Program-made: the position numbers and the translations under genes
The notes under the pieces: generated by a model
Seen by the model: the letters and a program-made list of their open reading frames with translations, nothing else
What the model was told of the DNA's origin: nothing
The model's database searches: none
NCBI RefSeq assembly: GCF_002775205.1
Contig: NC_036456.1
Coordinates: 25,455,850 to 25,519,849 of the forward strand
From: Xiphophorus maculatus
Lineage: Eukaryota; Chordata; Actinopteri; Cyprinodontiformes; Poeciliidae
Direction: 5' to 3'
Length of the DNA: 64,000 nucleotides
Shown: in pieces, positions 36,701-40,292 of the stretch
How positions within the stretch are numbered: the stretch's first letter is position 1
Layout: every line of letters begins with the position of its first letter

Positions 36701-38148
36701 TCACCAAACCTGATGAATGTCACCTGAAGCCTTTTTATCAGTAACCCCATTAACCTGCAGCTGAACGCCTGCATGTCGTTTCTCCATTGTATTTTCCAGG
36801 GTAAAGAGGTTTTAACCTTATGGACACTTTAAATCTGCTCTTGACCAAATATATGTTCATGAAATGTTTTCTTCTTCACAAATAGCTTTAAAAATAATGC
36901 AAGACAACAATTAGCAACATTGATAATGAAACTTTTGATCCATCTGTGTTCCTGGGGCATAAAAAGTCTTTTCAATGTTTTATTTAGCGATATGACATCA
37001 TCTTTTCTTTAACAAATGCAATTATTAGCTTCATTCCTTCTGATAAATATTGTAGATTTTTACTAATTTAAAATATAAAAACTGTACTTTCTTCTATCCC
37101 ATAAATTCTCTCCTTTCTAACACAATGGTCTACCCCATGTAAAAAAAATAAAATAAAAATAAATAAATAAACAATCAGCACCTCTTTCTCTCCTAAAGAT
37201 GTTTAGGGCAAAAACAAACAAACAAACACAAGAAAACCCCAAAGAAAAAACAATTTTGGCAAAAAATGACACTTTAAGACATTATTTTAGGAATGTGGTG
37301 ATGTTTAAATTGGCTTATTTATTTTACAAAATACCTTCACCAACTGGAAAATAATGTTATTTCTGAGGAATTTCAACACCAGAGATAAAACAGAAACTAA
37401 ATTGTATGACGAACAAAATGGAGTCTGAATGGGAATTAGCAGCCCAAACGTTGCCAAAGGGACAGAAAATTCTGCATTTAGTTTAAAAGGTGCATTAAAG
37501 CCTTAAAGGGGGAAAAATATGAAAACATAAAACTTGCATGAAAATTCACCGCCTGATCAATTTCTTCTAAGTTTGCATAAACACAGCCAAGTGTTGCTTA
37601 TGGATTAATGATCCTGTTTTAAGTAGTAATGTTGACTCTTTGTGTTTCCAGATTATGTTTTGGCTCTGAATACAAAAATCTCCACTTCACTGTCACTGGA
37701 GACTGACTCTGCAACCATCACCAACCTGGTCAGTAACTTTGTTGACGTCAATGTTAAGGACAACAATGAGGTTCATTCTAGTCCAACAGGTTTAGCTGCT
37801 CCTGCAGTAAAGATTTATATTTGTCTTCTGCAGCATTCCTTTTTAGATGAACAGATTTAGACAAAATGTTATTTTAACATAAATGTTAATATTTTAACAT
37901 AAAGAAGTTGCAAGTGAAGAGCTCATTTAGCTCAAAGCCCCTGATTCAAAGCTCAACCCTGATTTTTAGCATAAAAATGTGGTTTATTTTTGTGCTGTGT
38001 GATTTTCTGTTCATATTATTTTAGCTCTGATTTGATGTTTTTTCCTCTCCAGGTCAAAGAGGAGCTGATAAGACGAGGACTGTCACCAGATATAACTCTA
38101 AAGCTGTTAAGCAGTGGCGCGGTGCAAGTCACAACCGCCGCCCCCTAG
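15795..38148 (+). CDS. Copy 3 of the secreted glycoprotein family, interrupted in intron 6 by an endogenous retrovirus
   Basis: Exons: 15795-15902, 15993-16165, 16405-16542, 17027-17159, 17457-17634, 17912-18053, 35623-35760, 36508-36668, 37652-37728, 38053-38148. Together 1344 nt, 447 residues, with no stop or frameshift. Residues 1-16 are a signal peptide. Exon 2 is Cys-rich (SSCEECDSWFC). Exon 4 has DPDGDDIRCRY. Exons 5-7 have several N-glycosylation sites and a W-T-P module. Exon 8 is a short Thr/Pro stalk, and the C-terminus reads SSGAVQVTTAAP. No transmembrane segment is evident, so it is probably secreted. Family unknown to me. Intron 6 is about 17.6 kb because of the provirus, which is antisense and leaves all splice sites intact; expression could still be affected by proviral signals. 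Confidence 0.75.
18254..18257. repeat. Target site duplication, left copy (CTGT)
   Basis: CTGT directly precedes the TG of the left LTR. The unoccupied sequence GTAGCTGTCCAGAC can be read, inverted, in copy 4 near 42672-42690 and in copy 5 near 52275-52292. Confidence 0.9.
18767..18772 (-). terminator. Candidate polyadenylation signal AATAAA in the LTR
   Basis: AATAAA on the minus strand, downstream of the candidate promoter; a second one is at 18620-18625. The copies in the 5' LTR are at 34106-34111 and 33959-33964. Confidence 0.4.
19325..19331 (-). promoter_or_regulatory. Candidate core promoter TATA-like element in the LTR
   Basis: ATAAAAA within GCATAAAAAGGGGC on the minus strand; the same in the 5' LTR at 34664-34670. 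It is the best TATA-like match in a suitable position, upstream of the AATAAA signals. Confidence 0.35.
19769..19816 (-). promoter_or_regulatory. 24-bp tandem duplication in U3 (also 35108-35155 in the 5' LTR)
   Basis: CAGAAATCATTACAGATCACATTT (plus strand) occurs twice head-to-tail about 180-230 nt from the U3 end. Short tandem repeats in U3 of retroviruses are often enhancers; that role here is inference. Confidence 0.6.
19976..20539 (-). CDS. Overlapping ORF crossing into the 3' LTR (Bel2/Bet-like position)
   Basis: ATG at 20539; 187 codons in a different frame from the Tas-like ORF, running through the purine tract and about 20 nt into U3. In foamy viruses bel2, which contributes to Bet, also overlaps tas and enters the LTR. 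The composition (many Leu, Arg, Trp, Cys) could equally be a by-product of the overlapped gene. Low certainty. Confidence 0.25.
   Translation of the reverse strand: MAELWRWATIFRLHVPCLRICLSTSDAKPAVRLTREVPKLRTSVHLPKHARLRTSFPLHLHHQVIWISRICWQSWTATATIHQRCQTSAWTCLRLCRLRWNVPPFPSQVTLHLTTIWAQNAGFLRHPICRSMRLWIPGHLHCLRLPAMSGTSSLSLVMMDLISFDFGLCVFCEAPSDLMEGVSRKLA
19996..20003 (-). other. Polypurine tract
   Basis: GGAGGGGG on the coding strand directly precedes TGTCA of the 3' LTR; this is the expected plus-strand primer. Identical 8-mers occur inside pol (29119-29126) and in the 367-aa ORF (about 24313-24320). Confidence 0.8.
20046..20879 (-). CDS. Tas-like acidic ORF, probably a spliced exon
   Basis: The open frame has no ATG near its start. 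It is preceded by a strong splice acceptor (TTTCTCCTCAG, junction at 20880/20879), so it is probably the last exon of a spliced mRNA whose start lies upstream. The N-terminal part has clustered cysteines (TCCVGCG, WCHKC). The C-terminal half is Ser/Pro/acidic and carries DFQDLLAELDGY and a final DDGLDLF, typical of transcription-activation segments. Position between env and the 3' LTR and the acidic tail match the Tas/Bel-1 transactivator of foamy viruses, which acts on the U3 promoter in the nucleus. The match is by position and composition only. Confidence 0.6.
   Translation of the reverse strand, partial: ASTCCVGCGITAESYGFIWVASSARWCHKCVSSHFNDVTAILCATGLEDLPYIADSTSRSLERVHKIVWTSAFGLADDDFPASPLYTGLRLPVIHKLWEHQLTRQCLPTLHLLDGRIVAVGDYLPPTRPVSPDLFIDVGCQASSATNERGTQTENLSSSPQACQTEDILSPSSPSPSDMDFQDLLAELDGYCNNPSTLPDFGMDLPSPLPPPLERSTLSVSGDSTLDNDLGAERWLSPPSNLSEYAVVDSWTPSLSPVTCYERDILTITCDDGLDLF
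20869..20893 (-). promoter_or_regulatory. Candidate splice acceptor for the Tas-like exon
   Basis: Minus strand TTACTGTTTCTCCTCAG followed by GCATCAACC. The pyrimidine tract and AG fit the consensus, and the downstream frame is open for 278 codons without an initial ATG. Confidence 0.55.
20990..21697 (-). CDS. Multi-pass membrane protein ORF after env (about 235 aa)
   Basis: The first ATG in this open frame is at 21697 (MENNSSTNSS), about 90 nt after the env stop; the frame continues open further upstream and could also be entered by splicing. The N-terminal part has N-glycosylation sites. I count five to six hydrophobic segments (around LGITLAWVVFCH, LASSLFACYLMG, GVVVCLWLITDTAALILELV, ILTAILEGLFAVSILIYLA, WVILALWATVWGILVVLYWL and LAIVVWLMTYAAIF) and basic loops (GKGRRIW-like). 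A multi-spanning protein is unusual for a retrovirus. No family recognised; a captured host membrane protein or a viroporin-like factor are possibilities. Confidence 0.7.
   Translation of the reverse strand: MENNSSTNSSNPNSLFAPIQVSTIEHLGITLAWVVFCHTGPWPKGHPMRIFVALQGYAKLILRPIILHRWGLASSLFACYLMGRTRINWRRGVVVCLWLITDTAALILELVLGGAQATRTAPFKILTAILEGLFAVSILIYLARQALAIKGRGRRIWMQKWVILALWATVWGILVVLYWLHETSDLAIVVWLMTYAAIFHDSAHVYDRGEPAPDHDISAPVINSPWLAKQAGTRA
21785..24142 (-). CDS. env: Env glycoprotein with N-terminal membrane anchor
   Basis: 785 residues. A 54-residue cytoplasmic head has a Ser/Asp stretch at residues 19-33. A hydrophobic segment at about 55-79 resembles the leader-peptide anchor of foamy Env rather than a cleaved signal. 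The ectodomain has many Cys and Trp residues and over ten N-x-S/T sites. Near the C-terminus is a membrane segment at about 735-760, then a short tail with CKKRN and YQPL (a YxxL-type sorting signal). An internal basic site (LQKRKS) precedes a hydrophobic stretch, but I cannot confirm it as the surface/transmembrane cleavage site. Shorter than foamy Env. The ATG overlaps the preceding ORF. Intact. Confidence 0.82.
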   Translation of the reverse strand: MDAIGMRRKPTDPNCLDITSDSDSSTDTDDDSETSNEPLLRKTTTITRKTLCLKGLLTLLALLFAAAVLATIFYFIGVGPWYLTHTRVTYGHSKYANFNCWNTSTTAIFVPWNNDTSVQNRTGLFAKDNGKKYVERRAFKLNDSTLDDLLNRTWEIYNYDFLETGVLCWIRVLHNKERRTVRCNWIHPDRGMPEWHCNMACRSLLLMPSQGYWDTEVVYPAPHRSSGCRAWLPRGEFWGDIHLNCRKDDIIPTAPTGNWTYRNASRGNLPINTTMPPTSANLTNMTAFLIRQGPRRFMYEEEQKHCYRHHFSWLNPCLWNKFVQCAGQNYIVTAIEEYWADLWHSTRTVRTEVETWLNNSFPWTYIAKDQTFFMGDFPEGTVRSHTGLEELHIANLRTQPLPTPDDLLSAPKTDFAKIDKCVAKRIFESLNDTCWRKTHSSPRCDLWQTGNAIHSTWRYNCPDPDKAPTAKWALRAWYEDYTRNWDYEWWGLQQDEFEAWVTPCLTESTNYWVKYQYIATTYSKDRMIWPGVFWRPDSYVNPRPWRMTCRNTTRRVLECTISLARRPCQTVRGWESYCQEHYADEYDTHSSEVTWRKINGTWRRAIVSGRTCTDAILGYHLQKRKSILGLPVPFIPNPLIAIAEGHAFRKSLCEGNIDSGFDWVGPNLLYSNLTCSTTMEHWQQCGEGSNRHDCFWYETMGATLVAVATEVVEEIAHVVEEGLNIVEQWLLDALSVLWPYLLGLLGVAVAILIGKIVLEAWLKALCRCKKRNYQPLPPKEEPTSA
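24124..25227 (-). CDS. Unknown proviral ORF between pol and env (367 aa)
   Basis: Own ATG at 25227; overlaps the previous ORF by 25 nt and env by 19 nt in other frames. N-terminal 35 residues are strongly basic (KTKKRKGRQ), a possible nuclear or RNA-binding signal. The rest is a mixed globular sequence with aromatic residues, several Pro-rich turns and no membrane segment. The tail is Arg-rich (QQRRATRRVGK). I do not recognise the fold. The compact overlap with both neighbours and the open frame in a recent insertion argue that it is a real gene. Confidence 0.78.
   Translation of the reverse strand: MEKDKPRLMDAPEGGKRVVESAGQQKTKKRKGRQCFVTRLFKVGVGVSSGLSDRGPFLKLPTTSILLDMPREDFTVSNPLTEAYFLKYLIYLRPTNFQNVKEVGESEEYTTPPAMKPHLFIPTAPPAWKGRGSDNTVNVASISPMCPRSLPWTFNTVYFRLQGIELRIRWGPHYLEPLQGLYCEISLNDMVIWTTSRSMARTIVKREINPECYIFNNTRLPLKLEIDRVYPNPPHQRIFTPSTWGYRTRLTLHGQSLYTYVSVPAPIGYKHESWQDQALKNGTAPGPFPRPDYWRVFHWKWVWRGLEPDLPYPSPIYTALQQRRATRRVGKNPANQGHFNSLRKICTTPDTADPREALIWPGWMLSA
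25203..26570 (-). CDS. Unknown proviral ORF between pol and env, Cys-rich (455 aa)
   Basis: Starts 21 nt after the pol stop, with its own ATG. The N-terminal half has paired cysteines (GCPVC...HH, VCGNC, CYC, HHCPVC, residues about 60-165) likely to bind zinc. The C-terminus has a basic PPKKKSK cluster (a possible nuclear signal). The middle is rich in Trp, Tyr and Pro. It overlaps the next ORF by 25 nt. No similarity to a known retroviral protein is apparent to me. By position and motifs it could be a nuclear regulatory or nucleic-acid-binding accessory protein; this is inference. Intact. Confidence 0.8.
   Translation of the reverse strand: MASESCTIPPYLGLATVKGVVVIRRTPSGIWAGRALKKLDWAKNGVLSEDREMLVWRKAKSGCPVCLADHHLPIIWEGPGREKPRHQEATAEMLQHLRVSPVTVLNNTVCGNCRVGYLPRLKLETQWGWLQEKPRTCYCTWDGDELHHCPVCEEQLKSGEVTLTGEAEGWQVTRFYSSLRYYRTYGQVQPNYGSSIPIILPGPSAPPNTPEELDPWVWKREEGPHDVLWDSVQAAWPYDAARASLSFPPLNTNHSPVVFRVHRPHAYQPSAEELSALPDDAREQAVNGGWTGPWELTTWAHLILEVINDCTIPIVDLPDAPREDGVRSSDMYYYTTEVDGWGSNAMRPKEKSCLYWVTAESQFRDGVLQHPGGVAHRASTPSDPSTSCHVQLSVRMITVPYKGIYSVGAAIKVVPDEQTHATVSSTEPEPPKKKSKTHAWQKLASAFPWRKTNQD
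26592..29822 (-). CDS. pol: Pol: protease, reverse transcriptase, RNase H, integrase
   Basis: 1076 residues from its own ATG. Protease active site DTGA at residues 31-34. Reverse transcriptase motifs CIDLANGFFSLRL, LPQGYKNSP and YIDD (335-338). RNase H begins with TDGS (Asp618) and TDSYY. Integrase has an N-terminal H-x4-H...C-x2-C zinc site (HEALGH...CEVC) and the catalytic triad Asp852, Asp912, Glu948, with exactly 35 residues between the last two. All key residues are present and the frame is intact, so the enzyme set looks functional. Start inside the gag stop (UAAUG) means Pol is probably not a Gag-Pol fusion: either a spliced mRNA, as in foamy viruses, or termination-reinitiation. Confidence 0.95.
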   Translation of the reverse strand: MASRSRVVLENAYWEGDEIYAKVEGVPYLVDTGAEVSMTRKDLKTAGHLKVQFANGKIEEMPYGTWKGVVWVKGPYNLLTVKDLDELSKKKGTHRRLERRLTSLKARLVKVGPTQTGSEKQDWYKPVDIPTVTEQKIEESDFSPAGKEELREIIATAQVARFKNDCGDLGPKFVHHIEGGVHPPVRQYPLNPGAVEEMDKIVKELGALEIIREELNPITNSPIQAVKKPESAGGGWRPVINFKALNRRTIANRASLINPQGALKTLRVKKFKSCIDLANGFFSLRLARQSQGKTAFTHKGKSYVWQRLPQGYKNSPNVFQSAVMEVLGDVGATVYIDDVFIADDTEEEHLERLRKVVENLTKAGLKLNLKKCQFGQFQVNYLGFQVTSDLGLSDGYREKLTNIQPPQSENDLQKILGLCNYVRDHVPNYQKYAKPLYHCLRKSEDDEKDGKRPWVWTAANQQNLEELRRAIQAAVRLEPRSLSERLVAEISCENDDAMIKVSNENGGLVTLWSYTLTSVEKKYPQEEKELAVLARYWGVLKDLAQGQPVKVITQSQVHKYLRKGTVESTKATNTRWGRWEDILLDPELEIGPAQPTSKKKPQETLEKPGQPEWTIYTDGSRKGSDQSAYWGFILKQDGKEKCRQKGKAPGSAQAGEVTAVLEGLLELVKRKIKSARLVTDSYYCAQALGEDLAIWEENGFETAKGKPVAHKDLWKKIAELKLQLEIEVQHQRAHTHEGAHWRGNDEVDCYVQQRKIVFVGTEKWDRTPKGREVPEEYVVEVVRSVHEALGHAGVRPTRKELEEQDLWIPVKQVQRVLRDCEVCGQYNAGRRGQRMDGLSIKSTVPWGSVCMDVAGPMGITGRRGEKYLLVLVDSMSGFVTTKAARKANGNSVVGMLEQVCSALGIPKELRTDNGTHFRNSQVDQWCQKYGVMRVYSPPYTPQANGVVERAIGLVKSWIAKNANTNSWSTQAVEIGQALNDRSRAERPAPAMELNQRPFTTKEVGRGSSDKKEKLTPRVPFREGQRVWVKAREQPVHAAVKPKFETTDIVKRVLDRNTVLLERKGIQGVEQLKPVPD
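29822..33277 (-). CDS. gag: Gag polyprotein, unusually long, with macro-domain-like region
   Basis: 1151 residues, about twice a typical foamy Gag. Structural protein for assembly and RNA packaging. Met18 starts MGQGAS, a canonical N-myristoylation signal with strong Kozak context, so the functional start may be 33226 rather than 33277. Residues 228-238 (DLIDLTGGSDD) form a canonical SUMO-interacting motif with acidic flank. Residues 340-348 (RGPGRPKKK) look like an AT-hook or nuclear signal. Residues about 375-540 resemble a macro domain (GRIWDLEGDGLIVFTND, a GEVVLMNGYSLP segment, then helices and a final VVVVID strand). Near the C-terminus the motif NFQxRPFQQGxPPS occurs three times, possibly replacing the absent CCHC zinc knuckle for nucleic acid binding. 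The stop codon overlaps the pol ATG (TAATG). No breaks are seen. Confidence 0.85.
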   Translation of the reverse strand: MSEEEERGELDPLQKPAMGQGASDTSRDWRSHQSRLSQSTITRLPTKLILLGDGLESWTEINKKMFFGSHYATGKDMAQELMEILVRNHIYYCTQLNHGHRLGVVRCPVKVAKKAEVGEWLEWFARLLEGWTDGKLRTVYSPSEKYDSIVKTATLAAGIDGILVNPLVRGVRQYKEYTEVMQRLSTYKEGKEKEQALEEVESEVAEAPSRLPSRTTTPTRQQKQPPRDLIDLTGGSDDNGGGDSSDDNDGGPSAPPGPSRNEDIPPAPANEEDPEGPLVGGFTEEQLEQEARDWSPRQSQGPGFHPRVHSTERRHLLPPSKTPAASSSDEDEEESDEEQRGPGRPKKKTQKSDTWRMARELAELPPGASNVRLQTGLRVYQVIGRIWDLEGDGLIVFTNDKYKIHNRKFRHSLEDQAGQNYKMDSKLLEATCSPKTRGEVVLMNGYSLPYGAVILVPIDVYRKGESLEEYRKKMWHGLERGLTAASNECMRRVIVSVQGLRSPDLPRDTARSIAENGVVNIAKTNSHFFVFKEVVVVIDPRLHRLRTEQGVKLAAELEEQCRISHPSQEIKKYPLKIPQSGVSNTTQIGKAKAVQPPRIKIKEAPVEPGFSAAKYVKEFSFEESRSELKKPKAGRVKNEQPTVPEEEGPMKPAKIRPLNSPRREPLRQQQYEDISDSEDEEEQPEIEHHGEEEGESDHGSVFSDPKQLPAEHRTLRTGQHRGKKKEIETFDIEGSSERLARDVTWGPVQAKDGRRTYVPEVGQTEYQIPAGWASRLGDRVLLEVEATVGEWANILMTPSCSTLTAHYSLTTNFRNAYIGIMYDVMLRRLKKAAFKYSREARQKLDEVSADEEEPQATSSEPGPQIPVRPPGALAQLPAANTGQDAYAELKNLRLVIRSKNADENNEEYLKDVWPTVLSTTNHEGAKKLWLTSVTSDPMVGTDSAQSNYERLVLEDMDDEESQVKRARGRLDKGSRLEPLWHTLKQTVSPARYVKVLREVTKGRRGEIVFVKLPVRSTTVAQMDVAVQGFDLEQQYYEDKRKKEASQPAKPPGRVNIRQPANFQGRPFQQGAPPSNFQSRPFQQGTPPSNFRNRPFQQKPPGPQGKPTNPPASSNQPGKGQFLTDEEYRKLSQEERTALRESRKAGAGGSPK
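33278..33578 (-). other. Proviral leader between primer site and gag
   Basis: About 300 nt non-coding leader expected to hold dimerisation and packaging signals and the splice donor; nothing else recognised. Confidence 0.5.
33412..33420 (-). promoter_or_regulatory. Candidate major splice donor in the leader
   Basis: Minus strand CAG/GTGAGG lies between the primer site and the gag start, where retroviruses place the donor for subgenomic mRNAs. The many downstream ORFs with their own starts require spliced mRNAs. Not proven. Confidence 0.42.
33579..33596 (-). other. Primer binding site, tRNA-Lys1,2 type
   Basis: Minus strand reads TGGCGCCCAACGTGGGGC, the 18-nt complement of the tRNA-Lys1,2 3' end, as used by foamy viruses and several other retroviruses. 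It abuts the CA of the LTR with no spacer base. This is compatible with an unprocessed U5 end, which is known for foamy virus integrase. Confidence 0.93.
33597..35334 (-). repeat. 5' LTR of the provirus (1,738 bp)
   Basis: Identical by eye to 18258-19995 at offset 15,339. It lies next to the primer binding site, which fixes the orientation. It should hold the active promoter; the candidate TATA-like site is at 34664-34670. Confidence 0.92.
35335..35338. repeat. Target site duplication, right copy (CTGT)
   Basis: CTGT directly follows the right LTR and continues as CCAGACTTTTATTCA, matching the empty site of copies 4 and 5. Confidence 0.9.
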
Positions 38149-38395
38149 TGGCTAAAAATGAGAATGAATCTGATCCTTGCTGGGGAAAGTGATTTAATGT
38201 ATAAGGTTTTAATCTCTCATCTGTTTCTTGTGGTTATACTTATTTTAATTCATTTAAATGAAAACGTGTTTTATTTTAATCTGAACAAATACTGTAAAGT
38301 CAGAACATTCTCATGCATATTATCTCCAGTTGTTCATTATTGCAAACGGAATAAAATTACATGATACTGTCATGATGTGTTGTGGTGAGATGGTG
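35339..38395 (+). repeat. Arm of a 3-kb inverted duplication (partner 49230-52285)
   Basis: From the provirus edge to just past the last exon of copy 3, the plus strand is nearly the same as the reverse complement of 49230-52285, introns included. The two copies of the flanking CATGATGTGTTGTGGTGAG mark the outer end. Confidence 0.8.
36000..36250 (+). repeat. Retroelement 3'-end repeat in intron 7 of copy 3
   Basis: The stretch TTCTTCCTGCTATAGAGGAG, CTCAATGTGCATGATCGGCA and GATGTAATCTGCTGGGTTTC is a widespread fish retroelement 3' region. The same insertion is present inverted in copies 4 (about 41745-42010) and 5 (about 51347-51610), so it predates duplication of the gene. Confidence 0.55.
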
Positions 38396-38424
38396 AGGCA
38401 GACGCAGTGGACCAACAAGTTTAT

Positions 38425-39195
38425 GTTTTTCTGACAGTTTGAATGAACTCTGTGAGAAAAGTCAACAGTTATGTTTTCCATGTGTTTGTTTCATTATTTA
38501 AAACCTGTTTTTTCCCCACAACATTTTGTTTTTACTAAAACAACCCATTCAGTTTCATCTAATTATAAACTCAACTACTGTACACACAAACAAATTTATT
38601 TTATGCTGAATTACCTGATTAGGTGCTTTAAATAAAATAATGTTCACTTTGAAGCATCAGATTAACTTTCCCATCAAAGAATCAACTTTTGTGATCGATA
38701 TTGTATTTAACAATAGGAGTAGCTGTCAGGTGATGATGAATGTAAATCATAAAATCTTAAATAATTTTAGTCAAGAAAGTCTGAAAAAGTTTAATTATAC
38801 TCCGGGAAACTTATTTTTCTGCTGTGCTAAAATATCTTCTAATATTTAGACACTATGTCTGTTTTCCAAATAAGAAACATTTCACATGTGAAAGTTTGAC
38901 TCAGTTCTGGTTTAAACAGTTCATCTGTGATAAATCAGGGAAACATTATCAAGATACCTGCTGGAATAAGAATAAGTAGAATGACTTTTTGTTTAGTTAT
39001 TATGAAAACAAAATACATTAATCTAAATAATAAACCTTGTTGTGGTTCAGATGAAGAAGGATTACACTGGGACAAATCATATATTTGTCAGTTTTTATTG
39101 TCTAACGAATTTCAAATACCTCTGCTGTCACACATTCTCTATTTCTGTGCTGTTAGTTTGCTCTTGTGGTTGTGCTGCTAAAGTTGGAGGATGGT
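38425..39195 (-). other. Fragment of the duplicated upstream unit
   Basis: Begins with the first bases of an exon-4 relic (TTCTGACAGTTTGAATGAACT) and matches 46935-47206 and 56555-57010 in minus orientation. No coding capacity. Confidence 0.5.
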
Positions 39196-39199
39196 GATC

Positions 39200-39659
39200 T
39201 GTCAGGTTTGCTCACCTAGATCATCAAATTCAGACACAAGGAAAGACAAGAGACAGTTAGATTCTTTCGACTCGCGAGGAGAACGGACAGAAACCTACTC
39301 CAGTTACAATCTCTACCCGCTCTGAAAACACAAACCGCCGCATCCTCTCTCTTTATTTCATTCAGGGCGTTCCCTAGTTACAATGCACATTTCATCTCTA
39401 AGGTCACACAGCTGCAATGTGATTCAGAGTTACACTGCATATCTTCTGGAACACATGTCCATGTACGATTAAACTAAAACAAGTTATACAGATTCACGCA
39501 ATCTTTCATGTCAAGGGCACAGGAACTTCTTGCCGAGCGATTATCTGCTGAAACCGGCCGCAACCGCTCCCTTACTCAAAACATTCATGTCGACCGCTTC
39601 CTTCAGTCCTTAAATATAATGATTAGTATTTATATAGGTTATAATTTTAATTCTATCAC
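39200..39659. mobile_element. 460-bp insertion with GATC duplication
   Basis: The paralogous sequence near 57005-57040 reads GGTTGATGATCACAGCAGTGG without interruption, while here 460 bp lie between GGTGATC and GATCAGCGGTGG. The insert begins TGTCAGG, and the flanking GATC occurs on both sides. It may be a solo LTR (its right end TATCAC is not a perfect CA end) or another non-autonomous element. Confidence 0.5.
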
Positions 39660-40292
39660 GATCAGCGGTGGTTTCAGGAAATCATTAAGACACAACAATG
39701 CAAAAAGGAAAATAATGATTGTTGAAAACCTCAGGATTTATGATCTTTATATCGATGGTGAGCGTATGAAACTTTAGACTGGAACAAAACTCTTCAGCGT
39801 CATTAAAATATTGTTGAATTATATAACTTTGATTTGTTTATAACCTTAAATGTTCACCTTTTACCTCTTCAGCTTTTCCATCATGACAGAATGTATCTGC
39901 CAAAGAAAAGCTAAAACCATCCCCAGCGTACAGAGAAACAAAAAGAGAAAGAGACAGAATTTTTATTATTACTATTTTACCATCTGGAAGTGACTTGATG
40001 AAAGATCTTTGTTTAGTTCTCAAAGATTTTATCCAAAAACTTTGTTTAAAAGAGGTGATATTATTACTCCAAGTAACAGTATTGGCATATCATTTTATTA
40101 TGTTTGCTTTTATTGACAATTAGAAATAATTAATGAGAACATTATGGATTCACAGTATTTGCTCATATTCAACACAAAACTATTACATTTCCATTTGCAT
40201 TGATTAAGATAAGTTTTACCCCATGAACCAGATGAGAAGTTATAGAAAACACATTTCCCAGGGAGGATCAGATTTATTCTCATTTTTAGCCA
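39660..40292. other. Spacer before copy 4, no gene seen
   Basis: Similar to 57030-57690; it is the spacer that follows each upstream relic and precedes a last exon of the family. Confidence 0.5.
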
